DNA of 30,169 bases. Origin: an uncultured Faecalibacterium sp. (GTDB taxonomy: Bacteria; Bacillota; Clostridia; Oscillospirales; Ruminococcaceae). The DNA is taken from positions 1 to 30,169 of the forward strand of contig CAKSVD010000024.1 of assembly GCA_934503275.1 (NCBI GenBank). The letters are read 5' to 3'. The notes beneath the pieces are model-generated. The model did no database searches. It was not told the DNA's origin and saw only the letters and a list, made by a program, of their open reading frames with translations. The translations under genes and the position numbers were made by a program. Below, one piece after another: positions 9,793 to 17,380 of this stretch. How positions within the stretch are numbered: position 1 is the first letter of the stretch; every line of letters starts with the position of its first letter.

Positions 9793-10707
9793 ATGGAATG
9801 GACCGATATCCGCCTGACCGTGGCCAAGGCTGATGCCGAAAACGCCGAGGCCGTTGCCACCCTGATCGCCGAGGGCGGCATCTACATCGAGGATTACAGC
9901 GACATCGAGCAGCAGGTGGCCGAGATCGCCCATGTGGATCTGATCGAGCAGGAACTGCTGGACAAGCCCCGGGATACCGTGATCATCCATCTGTATCTGG
10001 AGCCGGGCGCTTCTCAGGTGGAAACGCTGGCGCTCATCGCTGCCCGCATGGAAGCCGCCGGCATCCCCTACACCGTGGAGACCGAGGGCGTGGAGCAGGA
10101 GGACTGGCAGAACGGCTGGCGCAAATACTACCACCCCATGGAGATCGGCAGCCGTCTGGCTGTGGTGCCCTCGTGGCAGCAGTACGACACCGACCGGGTC
10201 AAGCTGATCCTTGACCCCGGCCTTGCCTTTGGCACCGGCGGTCACGAGACCACCAGTCTCTGCCTTGAGGCACTGGACGAGCAGGTGCGCGGCGGCGAGC
10301 GGGTGCTGGATATCGGCACCGGCAGCGGCATCCTTGCCATTGCCGCCCTCAAGCTGGGCGCTGCCAGCGCCGAGGGCGTGGACATCGACCCTGTGGCGGT
10401 GCGCACCGCCGGAGAGAACGCCGCTTTGAACGGCGTGCAGGACAAGCTGACCGTGCTGGTGGGCGATTTGTCCGACAAGGCCAGCGGCACTTATGACATC
10501 ATCACCGCAAACATCGTGGCCAACGCCATCCTGAGCCTTGCGCCCGCCGTGCCCGGCCTGATGGCCGAGGGCGCCACCTTTATTGCCAGCGGCATCATCG
10601 ACAGCCGCAAGGACGAAGTGATCGCCGGGTTGGAAAAGGCAGGTCTCGCCGTAGCAGAGGTCAAGGAAAAGCGCGGCTGGGAGTGCATCGTCTGCAAAAA
10701 GGCCTGA
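9793..10707 (+). CDS. prmA: Ribosomal protein L11 methyltransferase
   Basis: PrmA methylates lysines and the N-terminus of ribosomal protein L11 in the cytoplasm. The 304-residue protein has the N-terminal substrate-recognition domain and the PrmA linker signature with DPGLAFGTGGHETT. It also has SAM motif I VLDIGTGSGILAIAALKLGA and the catalytic-region NIVANAIL. Its length is normal for the family. The start at 9793 (MEWTDIRLTV) follows AAAAAAGGAGA; the open frame starts earlier but the upstream part is the promoter region. It is followed after 31 bases by rsmE, a gene order common in Firmicutes. Confidence 0.95.
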   Translation: MEWTDIRLTVAKADAENAEAVATLIAEGGIYIEDYSDIEQQVAEIAHVDLIEQELLDKPRDTVIIHLYLEPGASQVETLALIAARMEAAGIPYTVETEGVEQEDWQNGWRKYYHPMEIGSRLAVVPSWQQYDTDRVKLILDPGLAFGTGGHETTSLCLEALDEQVRGGERVLDIGTGSGILAIAALKLGAASAEGVDIDPVAVRTAGENAALNGVQDKLTVLVGDLSDKASGTYDIITANIVANAILSLAPAVPGLMAEGATFIASGIIDSRKDEVIAGLEKAGLAVAEVKEKRGWECIVCKKA

Positions 10708-10738
10708 TATCTAAATATTGTAAAAAGGAGCGCACAGT

Positions 10739-11482
10739 ATGCCGCACCGCTACTTTACCACCGAGATCTCCGACGGCACCGCCACCCTGCGGGGTGCGGA
10801 CGCCCATCACCTTGCCCGGGTGATGCGGGCAAAGCCGGGGGATACTGTCATCCTCTGCGACGGCAATGCCGTGGAGTACACCGCCACCATTACCGGCTTT
10901 GGGGAGGACAGGGTAGACTTTGCCGTAGAGCCGGGCTACCCCAGCGCCGCCGAGCCCACCGTGGAGGTGACTTTGCTGGCAGGCTACCCCAAGCAGGACA
11001 AGCTGGAGCAGATCATCAAGCACGGGGTCGAGCTGGGCGCTGCCCACATCGTGCCCTTCTTCAGCCGCTACTGCGTGGCTGCCCCCAAAAAAGAGGAGCA
11101 GAAGAACGAGCGCTACAACCGCATTGCGCTGGAAGCCGCCAAGCAGTGCGGCCGGGGCGTTCTGCCGGACGTAGCCCTGCCGCTGCCGAACTTCGGGGCG
11201 GTGTGCCGCAGCTTTGACCAGTACGATCTGGTGCTGTTCTGCTACGAGTGCGGCGGTGCGCCCCTGCGCCAGCTGCTGGCTGAGGCAAAGCCCGCCGACG
11301 GGCAGAAGCTGCGCCTTGCCATCGTTACCGGCGCAGAGGGCGGCTTTGCCGCCGAGGAGGCCGAAATGGCCGCCAAGGCCGGGGCGAAAACGGTAGGTCT
11401 TGGCCCCCGCATCCTCCGGTGCGAGACCGCCCCGCTGGCGGTGCTCTCTGCCGTCATGACCCTGACCGGGAATCTGGAGTAA
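10739..11482 (+). CDS. rsmE: 16S rRNA (uracil-1498-N3)-methyltransferase
   Basis: RsmE methylates N3 of U1498 in 16S rRNA on the 30S subunit. The 247-residue protein has a PUA-like N-terminal domain (DAHHLARVMRAKPGD) and a SPOUT methyltransferase domain. The domain carries the knot motifs VTGAEGGFAAEE and LGPRILRCETAPLA, which form the SAM site. AAAAAGGAGC lies just before the ATG. It is in an operon with prmA and ends at a strong terminator. Confidence 0.95.
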   Translation: MPHRYFTTEISDGTATLRGADAHHLARVMRAKPGDTVILCDGNAVEYTATITGFGEDRVDFAVEPGYPSAAEPTVEVTLLAGYPKQDKLEQIIKHGVELGAAHIVPFFSRYCVAAPKKEEQKNERYNRIALEAAKQCGRGVLPDVALPLPNFGAVCRSFDQYDLVLFCYECGGAPLRQLLAEAKPADGQKLRLAIVTGAEGGFAAEEAEMAAKAGAKTVGLGPRILRCETAPLAVLSAVMTLTGNLE

Positions 11483-11487
11483 GAAAC

Positions 11488-11531
11488 AATAAGAGGCTGC
11501 TGCACAAAGGTTTGTGCAACAGCCTCTTATT
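11488..11531. terminator. Bidirectional terminator between rsmE and the enzyme I gene
   Basis: A 21-bp stem with one mismatch (11488-11508 with 11511-11531) has the core AAGAGGCTG-x-TGCACAAA and a GG loop. T-rich sequence follows on the plus side and A-rich sequence precedes it. It lies between convergent genes and can serve both. Confidence 0.85.
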
Positions 11532-11564
11532 ATTTTGCGTTACATTACGCTCTGTAAAGCATTT

Positions 11565-13196
11565 TTAGGTATTTTCCCCTGCATCCGGGTGGGCATCGGT
11601 GTCCAGCAGGGCTTGCTTTACCTTGAGCAGGTTCTGGGGGCTTACCGAGAAGCTGCGCAGACCAAGGTGCAGGTACTGCGCCGTGTTGGCGGGGTTGCCC
11701 ACGGCAAGGCCGCAGATGGTCACCGGGACGTGGTGCGCATTGGCGGCATCCATCACCATGGTGATCAGCTTTTTCATGGCCGGGCTGGCGGGGCGGTAGT
11801 AGTGCTCTGCGCTGGCAAGCTCCCGGTCGGCGGCGTGGGTGTACTGGGTCAGGTCGTTGGTGCCGATGACCAGAAAATCGCAGCCGTGGGCTACAAAGTC
11901 CTCCACGGTCAGGCAGGCGGCAGGGATGCTCAGCATCACGCCGAACTGGGTGTTCTCGTTAAAGGGCACGCCCCGCTCCCGCAGGTTCTGGCGGCAGTGC
12001 TCCACGATGCTCATGGCGGCGTCCCAGTCCTCTACCTCGGTCACCATGGGGAACATCACCCGCAGCGGCCCGCGCGCGGCGGCGCGCAGCAAGGCGCAGA
12101 TCTGGGTCTGGAACTGTTGGGGCTGGCGCAGGCTGTTGCGGATGCCGCGCAGGCCGAGTTTGGAGGACTGCGGCCCCTGATTGGCATCGGCCACGGTGCG
12201 GTCGGAGCCAAAGTCGAAGGTGCGCACGGTCACCGGACAGCCGTTTGCCGCCGCCAGACAGGAGCAGTAGAAGAAATACTGCTCCTGCTCGTCCAGAATG
12301 CGCCCGGGCAGCATCATGTAGCCGCTGCGCAGCAGCCCCACGCCCTTGGCGCCGGACTGCATGGCGGTGTCGATGTCCTCCGGGCCGAAGCAGTTGGCCA
12401 GCAGTTCAAAGGGCACACCGTCCCGCGTTTCGTCCGGCAGGCTGTGCAGCTGCTTCATCTCCGCATCCTCGCGCTGAAGCTGGCAGATGCTGGCCTCCGC
12501 CTGCTGGCGGGCGACGGCGTCCGGGTCAAGGATGCAGTTGCCGTTGGTTGCGTCCAGAATGACGGTGCGGCCGTCGCAGTCGTCCAGAAAATCCTTGCCC
12601 ACCTGCACGATGCCCGGGATGTTCATTGCCCGGGCAATGATGGCGGCGTGGCTCTGGCCGCTGCCCTCAGCGGTGATGACGCCTAAGATCATGCCCGAGG
12701 GCACACTGAACAGGTCGGTGGGCATCAGCCGGTCGGCGGCAAGGATCACCGGATGATCCAGCGCCAGCCACACCCGGGGGCGGTTGGTCAGGATATTGAT
12801 CACCCGGCGGGTGGCGTCCAGAATATCCACGCTGCGCAGCTGCATATAGGGGTTATCCTTCATGTTGGCAAGCTGGTCGGCGTAGCGCTGCCCCACCTGA
12901 TGCATCGCCGCCGAGGCGCTGATGCCCGCATTGATGCAAAAGCGCACCTCGTTCATCATGCCCTCATCGTCCAGCATCATGCTCTGGAACAAAAAGATGG
13001 CCTGCTCGGTGGGGGCGGCGCGCTCTGCCATGGAGTCCAGTTCATTCTGCGCCGTGTGCACGGCGTTTGCCAGCAGCCGCAGCTCCCGCTCCGGGTTGAA
13101 GGGGCTGTGGCTGAAGGTCTCCACATGGTGCTCCAGTCGGCTCACCTGACCCAGCACCAGCCCCGGGGAAGCGGATACGCCTTTATAAACCTTCAT
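11565..13196 (-). CDS. Divergent PTS enzyme I (phosphoenolpyruvate-protein phosphotransferase)
   Basis: Enzyme I normally takes phosphate from PEP and passes it to HPr in the sugar phosphotransferase system. The 543-residue protein has the full three-part layout. The N-terminal domain carries the phospho-His in GQSHAAI (H183). The PEP-binding barrel has VRTFDFGSDR and GTNDLTQYTHAADR, and C495 lies in TICGLAVG. Several positions conserved in the family differ: S423 replaces the Mg-binding Glu (MVE-x-P becomes MLS-I-P), LLRTEF becomes LLRSGY, and CGE becomes CGL. Asp448, the other Mg ligand, is kept. GGAGGTGA lies upstream of the ATG. It overlaps the patatin gene by 14 bases and there is no HPr gene beside it. 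It may be a second, regulatory or weakly active enzyme I. Confidence 0.85.
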   Translation of the reverse strand: MKVYKGVSASPGLVLGQVSRLEHHVETFSHSPFNPERELRLLANAVHTAQNELDSMAERAAPTEQAIFLFQSMMLDDEGMMNEVRFCINAGISASAAMHQVGQRYADQLANMKDNPYMQLRSVDILDATRRVINILTNRPRVWLALDHPVILAADRLMPTDLFSVPSGMILGVITAEGSGQSHAAIIARAMNIPGIVQVGKDFLDDCDGRTVILDATNGNCILDPDAVARQQAEASICQLQREDAEMKQLHSLPDETRDGVPFELLANCFGPEDIDTAMQSGAKGVGLLRSGYMMLPGRILDEQEQYFFYCSCLAAANGCPVTVRTFDFGSDRTVADANQGPQSSKLGLRGIRNSLRQPQQFQTQICALLRAAARGPLRVMFPMVTEVEDWDAAMSIVEHCRQNLRERGVPFNENTQFGVMLSIPAACLTVEDFVAHGCDFLVIGTNDLTQYTHAADRELASAEHYYRPASPAMKKLITMVMDAANAHHVPVTICGLAVGNPANTAQYLHLGLRSFSVSPQNLLKVKQALLDTDAHPDAGENT

Positions 13197-14364
13197 CTTT
13201 TGTCACCTCCGGCAAAGCCGGTGCGGTCAAAGTGTGCCACACCAGCGCCTGTAAGAATGTATTGGGCAGCAAAGCGGCCAGCGCCGCCTGTCCGGCGGTG
13301 CTGCTGCCCGTAAACAGCGGAGCAAAGCTTTCCATGCGGTCTTTGTCGCACGCCGCCAGAAACGCCTCGGCCAGCGTCCGGGTGGTGTAGAAACGGGTGG
13401 GGTCCACCCTGGCGTCCTCGGCGGCGGCTTCCAGCGGGGCAAGCTGCGCGTCCTTCATCCGTGCCAGCAGCAAAGCGGCGTCGGCGGTCAGGGTGACAGG
13501 GTACTTCTCCCGCACCTCCTTCTGCACGGCGTCAAAGGCTGCGCGGAAGGCTTCGGCATCGGCGCTGCTGTCCGCACCGCTGTCCACCGCGTAGGCGCAG
13601 CCCCGGATGCGGCCAAAGGCGCGCAGGGTGTCGTAGTAGCCCAGCTCCATGTTGCGCTTTGCGGTGTCGGGGTCGAAGTGGAGGATATCGCCCAGTTCCC
13701 AGTAGCTGCGGATCATGGTGGTGGGCAGGCCGGTCAGGTTGGGGCGGGTGATGCCCACGCCCTCCAGATCCACACAGACCAGTTCCTCTGCGCCCATGGT
13801 CTTGGCAAGGCCGGTGGGCATATTATCGCTGTACCCGCCGTCCAGAAACTTTACCCCGTCGATCTGCCGCGCCCGCAGGGCGGGGAAGCAGGCCGCCGAG
13901 GCCATCAGGTAGTCCCGCACCTGCCCGGCGGGGATATCCTCCAGCGTCAGTTCCCGGGGACGCAGCCCGCGCTGCTCCACCGTCACGATGCCGAACCGGA
14001 TGGGCGCTGCCCGCAGCGCCTCCTCGTCCAGCACCCGCTCCACGATCTCTTCCAGCGGGGTCACATCCATGCCGCCTTCCTTTACCACCCGGAGCAGAAA
14101 CTGGTGCAGGGCAGAAAGGTCGGCGTTTTCCTCCGGCAGCTCCATCACATCCCGGCTGCGGATGGTCAGCCACATATCCCGGGCGGTCTCGTACCGGTCC
14201 AGCACGAACATGGCGCCGTTCAGCCCGCCTACGCTGGTGCCGGTGATGATCTGCGGGTGCCAGTCCAGTTCCATCAAAGCCCGCCAGACGCCTACCTGAT
14301 AGCTGCCGCGCGCACCGCCGCCTGCCAGCACCAGCGCCTTTTGCGTGGGTTCTCTGCGTTCCAT
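13183..14364 (-). CDS. Patatin-like phospholipase
   Basis: This 393-residue protein is a predicted serine lipid acyl hydrolase with a Ser-Asp dyad. The oxyanion loop GGGARG (15-20), the nucleophile elbow GTSVG (S44) and the DGG motif of the catalytic Asp (LDGGYSDNMP) are all present, so it should be active. No signal peptide or membrane segment is seen, so it is likely cytoplasmic. The C-terminal 150 residues resemble the extra domain of RssA/YjjU-type bacterial patatins. I chose the ATG at 14364 because GGGAGGG lies just before it; an ATG at 14379 overlaps that binding site. It overlaps the enzyme I gene by 14 bases, so the two are translationally coupled, an unusual pair of functions. Confidence 0.88.
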   Translation of the reverse strand: MERREPTQKALVLAGGGARGSYQVGVWRALMELDWHPQIITGTSVGGLNGAMFVLDRYETARDMWLTIRSRDVMELPEENADLSALHQFLLRVVKEGGMDVTPLEEIVERVLDEEALRAAPIRFGIVTVEQRGLRPRELTLEDIPAGQVRDYLMASAACFPALRARQIDGVKFLDGGYSDNMPTGLAKTMGAEELVCVDLEGVGITRPNLTGLPTTMIRSYWELGDILHFDPDTAKRNMELGYYDTLRAFGRIRGCAYAVDSGADSSADAEAFRAAFDAVQKEVREKYPVTLTADAALLLARMKDAQLAPLEAAAEDARVDPTRFYTTRTLAEAFLAACDKDRMESFAPLFTGSSTAGQAALAALLPNTFLQALVWHTLTAPALPEVTKDEGL

Positions 14365-14411
14365 ATCAAGCCCTCCCATGCACGTTCCCGGTATTTTCTA
14401 AAATTGTTATA

Positions 14412-14420
14412 ATTATACCA
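14412..14420 (-). promoter_or_regulatory. Extended -10 promoter of the patatin/enzyme I operon
   Basis: On the minus strand TGGTATAAT gives an extended -10 element about 48 bases before the patatin start codon. No clear -35 box is seen at 17-18 bases, as is usual for extended -10 promoters. Confidence 0.55.
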
Positions 14421-14482
14421 TACTTTTGGGTAAAATTCTCCCGCTTTTTCGGGGATGATGCCTTTTTCCTGTGAAAGTTTCG

Positions 14483-14491
14483 TGCTATACT
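14483..14491 (+). promoter_or_regulatory. Extended -10 promoter of the HAD gene
   Basis: TGCTATACT (14483-14491) is an extended -10 element 53 bases before the HAD start codon. The -35 region is T-rich but not consensus. Confidence 0.55.
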
Positions 14492-14543
14492 AACCGGAGA
14501 TGAGTATAAAGGCGGCCCGGAGGGCGCACAACAGGAGGAACAT

Positions 14544-15194
14544 ATGCACTGCAAACAATGGATCTTTGATATGGACGGCACCCTGACCGACAGCATGGTG
14601 GTGGTGTGGGAGGGCGCCCCGGAGGCGCTGCTGGCACGCTTTGGCCGCACCCCGAAGGCAGACCTGCACGAGACCCTGCTGACCATGGGCATGGAGGACG
14701 GCGCACAGTACCTCATCCGGGAGTATGCGCTGCCGCTGGACAGGAACGGCTATCTGGGCGTGATGCGCGAGGTGATCGCCCAGTTGTACGAGAAGGTGGA
14801 ACTGAAGCCCGGCGTGCGGGACGCCCTTGCCCGGCTGCGGGCAGAGGGCGCACGGATGTGCATTTGCTCCAACACATGGAGCAGCCAGTGCCGCACCGTG
14901 CTGACCCGCCTTGGCATCGACGAATACTTTGATTTTTACATCGAGGCACGGGGTGCCATGAGCAAAAGCAGTCCCGCCCCCTTTATGGAGGCGCTGCACC
15001 GCCTTGGCGGCACAGACCCCGCCGGGTGCGCCGTGTGCGAGGACGCCCTTTATGCCGCCCAGACCGCCCACGATGCCGGCTTTTATCTGGTGGGCATTCA
15101 GGACACCACCAGCGCCGCAGATGCCCCCGCCCTGCGCCGGATCTGCAATCAGTTCTTGCCGGACTGGACCGTGCTGGACTGGGCGCAGGCGTAA
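14544..15194 (+). CDS. HAD family hydrolase, phosphoglycolate phosphatase-like
   Basis: This 216-residue phosphatase has all four HAD motifs. They are DMDGTLTDS (nucleophile D9 and D11), ICSNTW (Ser/Thr motif), the Lys in AMSKSSP, and the acidic CEDALYAAQTAHDAG motif. The helical cap between motifs I and II is typical of the Gph/beta-phosphoglucomutase subgroup. CAGGAGGAA lies just upstream of the ATG. It stands as a single gene between its own promoter and the glycosyltransferase. The substrate cannot be told from sequence. Confidence 0.85.
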   Translation: MHCKQWIFDMDGTLTDSMVVVWEGAPEALLARFGRTPKADLHETLLTMGMEDGAQYLIREYALPLDRNGYLGVMREVIAQLYEKVELKPGVRDALARLRAEGARMCICSNTWSSQCRTVLTRLGIDEYFDFYIEARGAMSKSSPAPFMEALHRLGGTDPAGCAVCEDALYAAQTAHDAGFYLVGIQDTTSAADAPALRRICNQFLPDWTVLDWAQA

Positions 15195-15225
15195 GATTTT
15201 ACAAAACTGCCACAATACGGCGCTC

Positions 15226-15254
15226 TTGTAATCCGGGCGCCGCAGGAGTATGAT
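15226..15254 (+). promoter_or_regulatory. Promoter of the glycosyltransferase gene
   Basis: TTGTAA (15226-15231) and TATGAT (15249-15254) are separated by 17 bases. Transcription would begin about 40 bases before the start codon. Confidence 0.6.
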
Positions 15255-15298
15255 AGTAGTAATACTCAAATTTTGTCGTCAAAAAAGGAGGCCCCGCC

Positions 15299-16321
15299 AT
15301 GACGAACCCTCTCGTCAGCATCATCGTGCCCGTGTACAACGCCCAGAAGGGGCTTTCCCGCTGTCTGGAAAGCATTTGCAGCCAGACCTATCAGGAGTTG
15401 GAGATCATTCTGCTGAACGATGGCTCCACGGATGACAGCCTTGCCATCTGCGAGCAGTTCCGGGCAAGGGATGCCCGCATCGTGGTGGTGGATAAGGAGA
15501 ACGAGGGCGTTTCCCGCACGCGGAACGCCGGGCTTGCCCTTGCGCAGGGAGACTATATCCAGTTTGCGGACAGCGATGACCTTCTGGACCCCGATTACAC
15601 CCAGAACCTTGTGCAGGCCGCCTTGCAGCACAGCGCCGACCTTGTGATCGCCCCGTACTGGATGGTGATCCCCTCCAACTCCAGCAAGACCGGGCACGCG
15701 CTGGAAACGCTGCAGACCTCGCTGGGCATCGAGCCGGAAGCGCCCAAGACCGAGGTGCACAAGTACGGCTTTCTGCCGCAGGGCGTTTACAGCCGGGAGG
15801 ACTACGCCCGCCGCCTGATGCAGCAGCCCGCCTCCTTTTACTACGGCGTGCTGTGGAACAAGCTCTACCGCCGGGAGATCATTGCACAGAACCAGCTGGG
15901 CTTTGCGCCCGATGTGCACTTGGCCGAGGATCTGATCTTCAACATGGGGTACCTTGAGCACGCGAAGGTGTTCGTTTCCATCCCCGAAGCCGGGTATCAT
16001 TATATCCAAAACCCCAAAAGCATCTGCCATACCCAGATCGATCTGCGCGGGCTTGTGGAGAACAAAACACAGGTCTTTCAGCTGTTCAAGAACGTGTACA
16101 CCCGCCTTGGGCTATACGAGGAACTGCAGCCCCAGATCTACAAATTCCTGTTCGCCTTTTCGGAGAGCGGGGTACCCTCGGACAGCCTGCAGGGCGCTTT
16201 GCTGGAGGCGATGTCCCGCCTGAACGATGCCTCTGTCCAGCCCGAGCCCTCCCGCAAAAAGCCCCGCCGCAAGCTCAAAAAGCACGCCCGCCGCAAAAAG
16301 CCCCGGCATAAGGAAGAATAA
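15299..16321 (+). CDS. Family 2 glycosyltransferase
   Basis: This 340-residue GT-A fold enzyme should transfer a sugar from a nucleotide donor to a surface glycan or lipid carrier. The start VSIIVPVYNAQKGLSRCLES, then LLNDGSTDDS, NEGVSRTRNAG and the metal-binding FADSDD motif are diagnostic. A middle region with YYGVLWNKLYRR and DLIFNMGYL is common in capsule-type members. The last 25 residues are extremely basic (KKPRRKLKKHARRKKPRHKE), which may hold the enzyme at the negatively charged membrane. AAAAAGGAGG precedes the ATG. No other glycan genes are nearby, so the pathway is unknown. Confidence 0.88.
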   Translation: MTNPLVSIIVPVYNAQKGLSRCLESICSQTYQELEIILLNDGSTDDSLAICEQFRARDARIVVVDKENEGVSRTRNAGLALAQGDYIQFADSDDLLDPDYTQNLVQAALQHSADLVIAPYWMVIPSNSSKTGHALETLQTSLGIEPEAPKTEVHKYGFLPQGVYSREDYARRLMQQPASFYYGVLWNKLYRREIIAQNQLGFAPDVHLAEDLIFNMGYLEHAKVFVSIPEAGYHYIQNPKSICHTQIDLRGLVENKTQVFQLFKNVYTRLGLYEELQPQIYKFLFAFSESGVPSDSLQGALLEAMSRLNDASVQPEPSRKKPRRKLKKHARRKKPRHKEE

Positions 16322-16368
16322 ATCGTCAAGCAAAAGCCGCTTGTCTTTACGGTCGTTCCCGTGAAAAT

Positions 16369-16404
16369 GGAATACCGGAGCGTCCGCAGACGCTCCGGTA
16401 TTCC
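16369..16404. repeat. Perfect 16-bp hairpin after the glycosyltransferase gene
   Basis: GGAATACCGGAGCGTC pairs perfectly with GACGCTCCGGTATTCC around a CGCA loop. Only GAAATTT follows, so it is a weaker candidate terminator than the next hairpin. It may protect the 3' end of the mRNA. Confidence 0.6.
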
Positions 16405-16435
16405 GAAATTTAAAATAAACTTTCCGCTTTAAAGC

Positions 16436-16475
16436 AAAAAGTCGCCGCACGAATGTGCGGCGACTTTTTACTTTT
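16436..16475. terminator. Bidirectional terminator between the glycosyltransferase and LytTR genes
   Basis: AAAAAGTCGCCGCAC (16436-16450) pairs perfectly with GTGCGGCGACTTTTT (16455-16469) around GAAT, with T-runs on both sides. It serves the glycosyltransferase gene on plus and the LytTR gene, ending at 16475, on minus. Confidence 0.88.
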
Positions 16476-17194
16476 TACCCTACCCGGGCGCAGAAGGCCT
16501 CCCGGACGGCGGCTTCCCGCCCGCGGGGGATGGGAATGCGTGCCCCGCTGCGCATCCGTACCTCGCCGGGTGCCAGCAGCTGCACCGCCTCCAGATTGAC
16601 CACATAGGAGCGGTGCGGCTGCACAAAGCGACCGTCCGCAAGCAGCGGCTGCGCCACCGCAGAAAAGGGCACCCGCAGCGAGAGGGAGGCCACATCCTCC
16701 CCGGTGGTCAGGTGGAAGTGCACGATATGATGGGTGCATTCCAGATATTCAAGTTCGGCATAGGCCAGCGCCCGCACGCCGTCTGCGGTGGTCACAGTAA
16801 GGGTGGGGCCGTATTCCGGCTCCACCGCCCGCTTGAGCAGGGCCGAGACCTCCGTCTGGTGCACCGGCTGCAGCAGATACTGCATGGCGTCCACCCGGTA
16901 GGCGCTGTAGGCGTGGGCCGGGGTGCGTGCCACAAAGGCCAGCGGCGCGCGGCGGCCCCGGCGGCGCAGTTCTGCCGCCGCCGTAAGGCCTTCGGGCCGG
17001 GCTACCGCCGCAAGTTCAATAAGGTACAACTCGTACCGCAGCCCGGCGGCATCCTGCTGCAAAAGCGTCTCCGGGCTTTGCAGCTGCTCCACGATGCAGG
17101 CGTCCTCCCGCCGGGCGAAGAACTCCATGCACTGGTGCTCCAGCCTGCTGCGCAGCGCCACGTCCGGGCTGCAGATCGCAATGTGAAAGATCAT
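16475..17194 (-). CDS. LytTR-family response regulator with a degenerate receiver domain
   Basis: This 239-residue regulator has an N-terminal receiver-like domain (1-115) and a C-terminal LytTR DNA-binding domain (about 133-235). The LytTR domain has LEYLECTHHIVHFHL and the FVQPHRSYVVNLEAV motif, as in AgrA and ComE. The receiver lacks its key residues. The phospho-acceptor Asp is Glu (E60 in LYLIELAAV, codon GAA). The conserved Lys of the LLKP motif is Gln (Q109 in YLLQPV). AAAGGA lies before the ATG. No histidine kinase gene is adjacent. The Glu may mimic the phosphorylated state, giving a constitutively active or otherwise controlled regulator; this is an inference. Target genes are unknown. 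Confidence 0.85.
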   Translation of the reverse strand: MIFHIAICSPDVALRSRLEHQCMEFFARREDACIVEQLQSPETLLQQDAAGLRYELYLIELAAVARPEGLTAAAELRRRGRRAPLAFVARTPAHAYSAYRVDAMQYLLQPVHQTEVSALLKRAVEPEYGPTLTVTTADGVRALAYAELEYLECTHHIVHFHLTTGEDVASLSLRVPFSAVAQPLLADGRFVQPHRSYVVNLEAVQLLAPGEVRMRSGARIPIPRGREAAVREAFCARVG

Positions 17195-17249
17195 GGTTCG
17201 GTTTCCTTTGCAGGGCAGACGATTTGGAATGGCCTCCGCGTACGCGCCG

Positions 17250-17376
17250 AACCCTCTCAGTCATCGCTGCGCGATGCCAGCTCCCCCAAGGGGGGGAGCT
17301 TTATTTGCACTGATCGGAAGGTTCATAAAAGCTCCCCCTTTCGGGGGAGCTGGCGCGTCAGCGCCTGAGAGGGTTT
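17250..17376. repeat. Palindromic intergenic repeat element (MITE-like), about 127 bp
   Basis: The ends are inverted repeats: AACCCTCTCAG at 17250-17260 and CTGAGAGGGTT at 17365-17375. Inside are four nested hairpins: CATCGC-TGC-GCGATG, AGCTCCCCC with GGGGGAGCT, AGCTCCCCCTTTCGGGGGAGCT, and GGCGC-GTCA-GCGCC. No ORF is carried. It sits between the LytTR start and the aminopeptidase stop. A half copy with the same plan lies at 20685-20738. I associate such elements with Faecalibacterium-type genomes; this is from memory. Confidence 0.75.
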
Positions 17377-17380
17377 ATCC

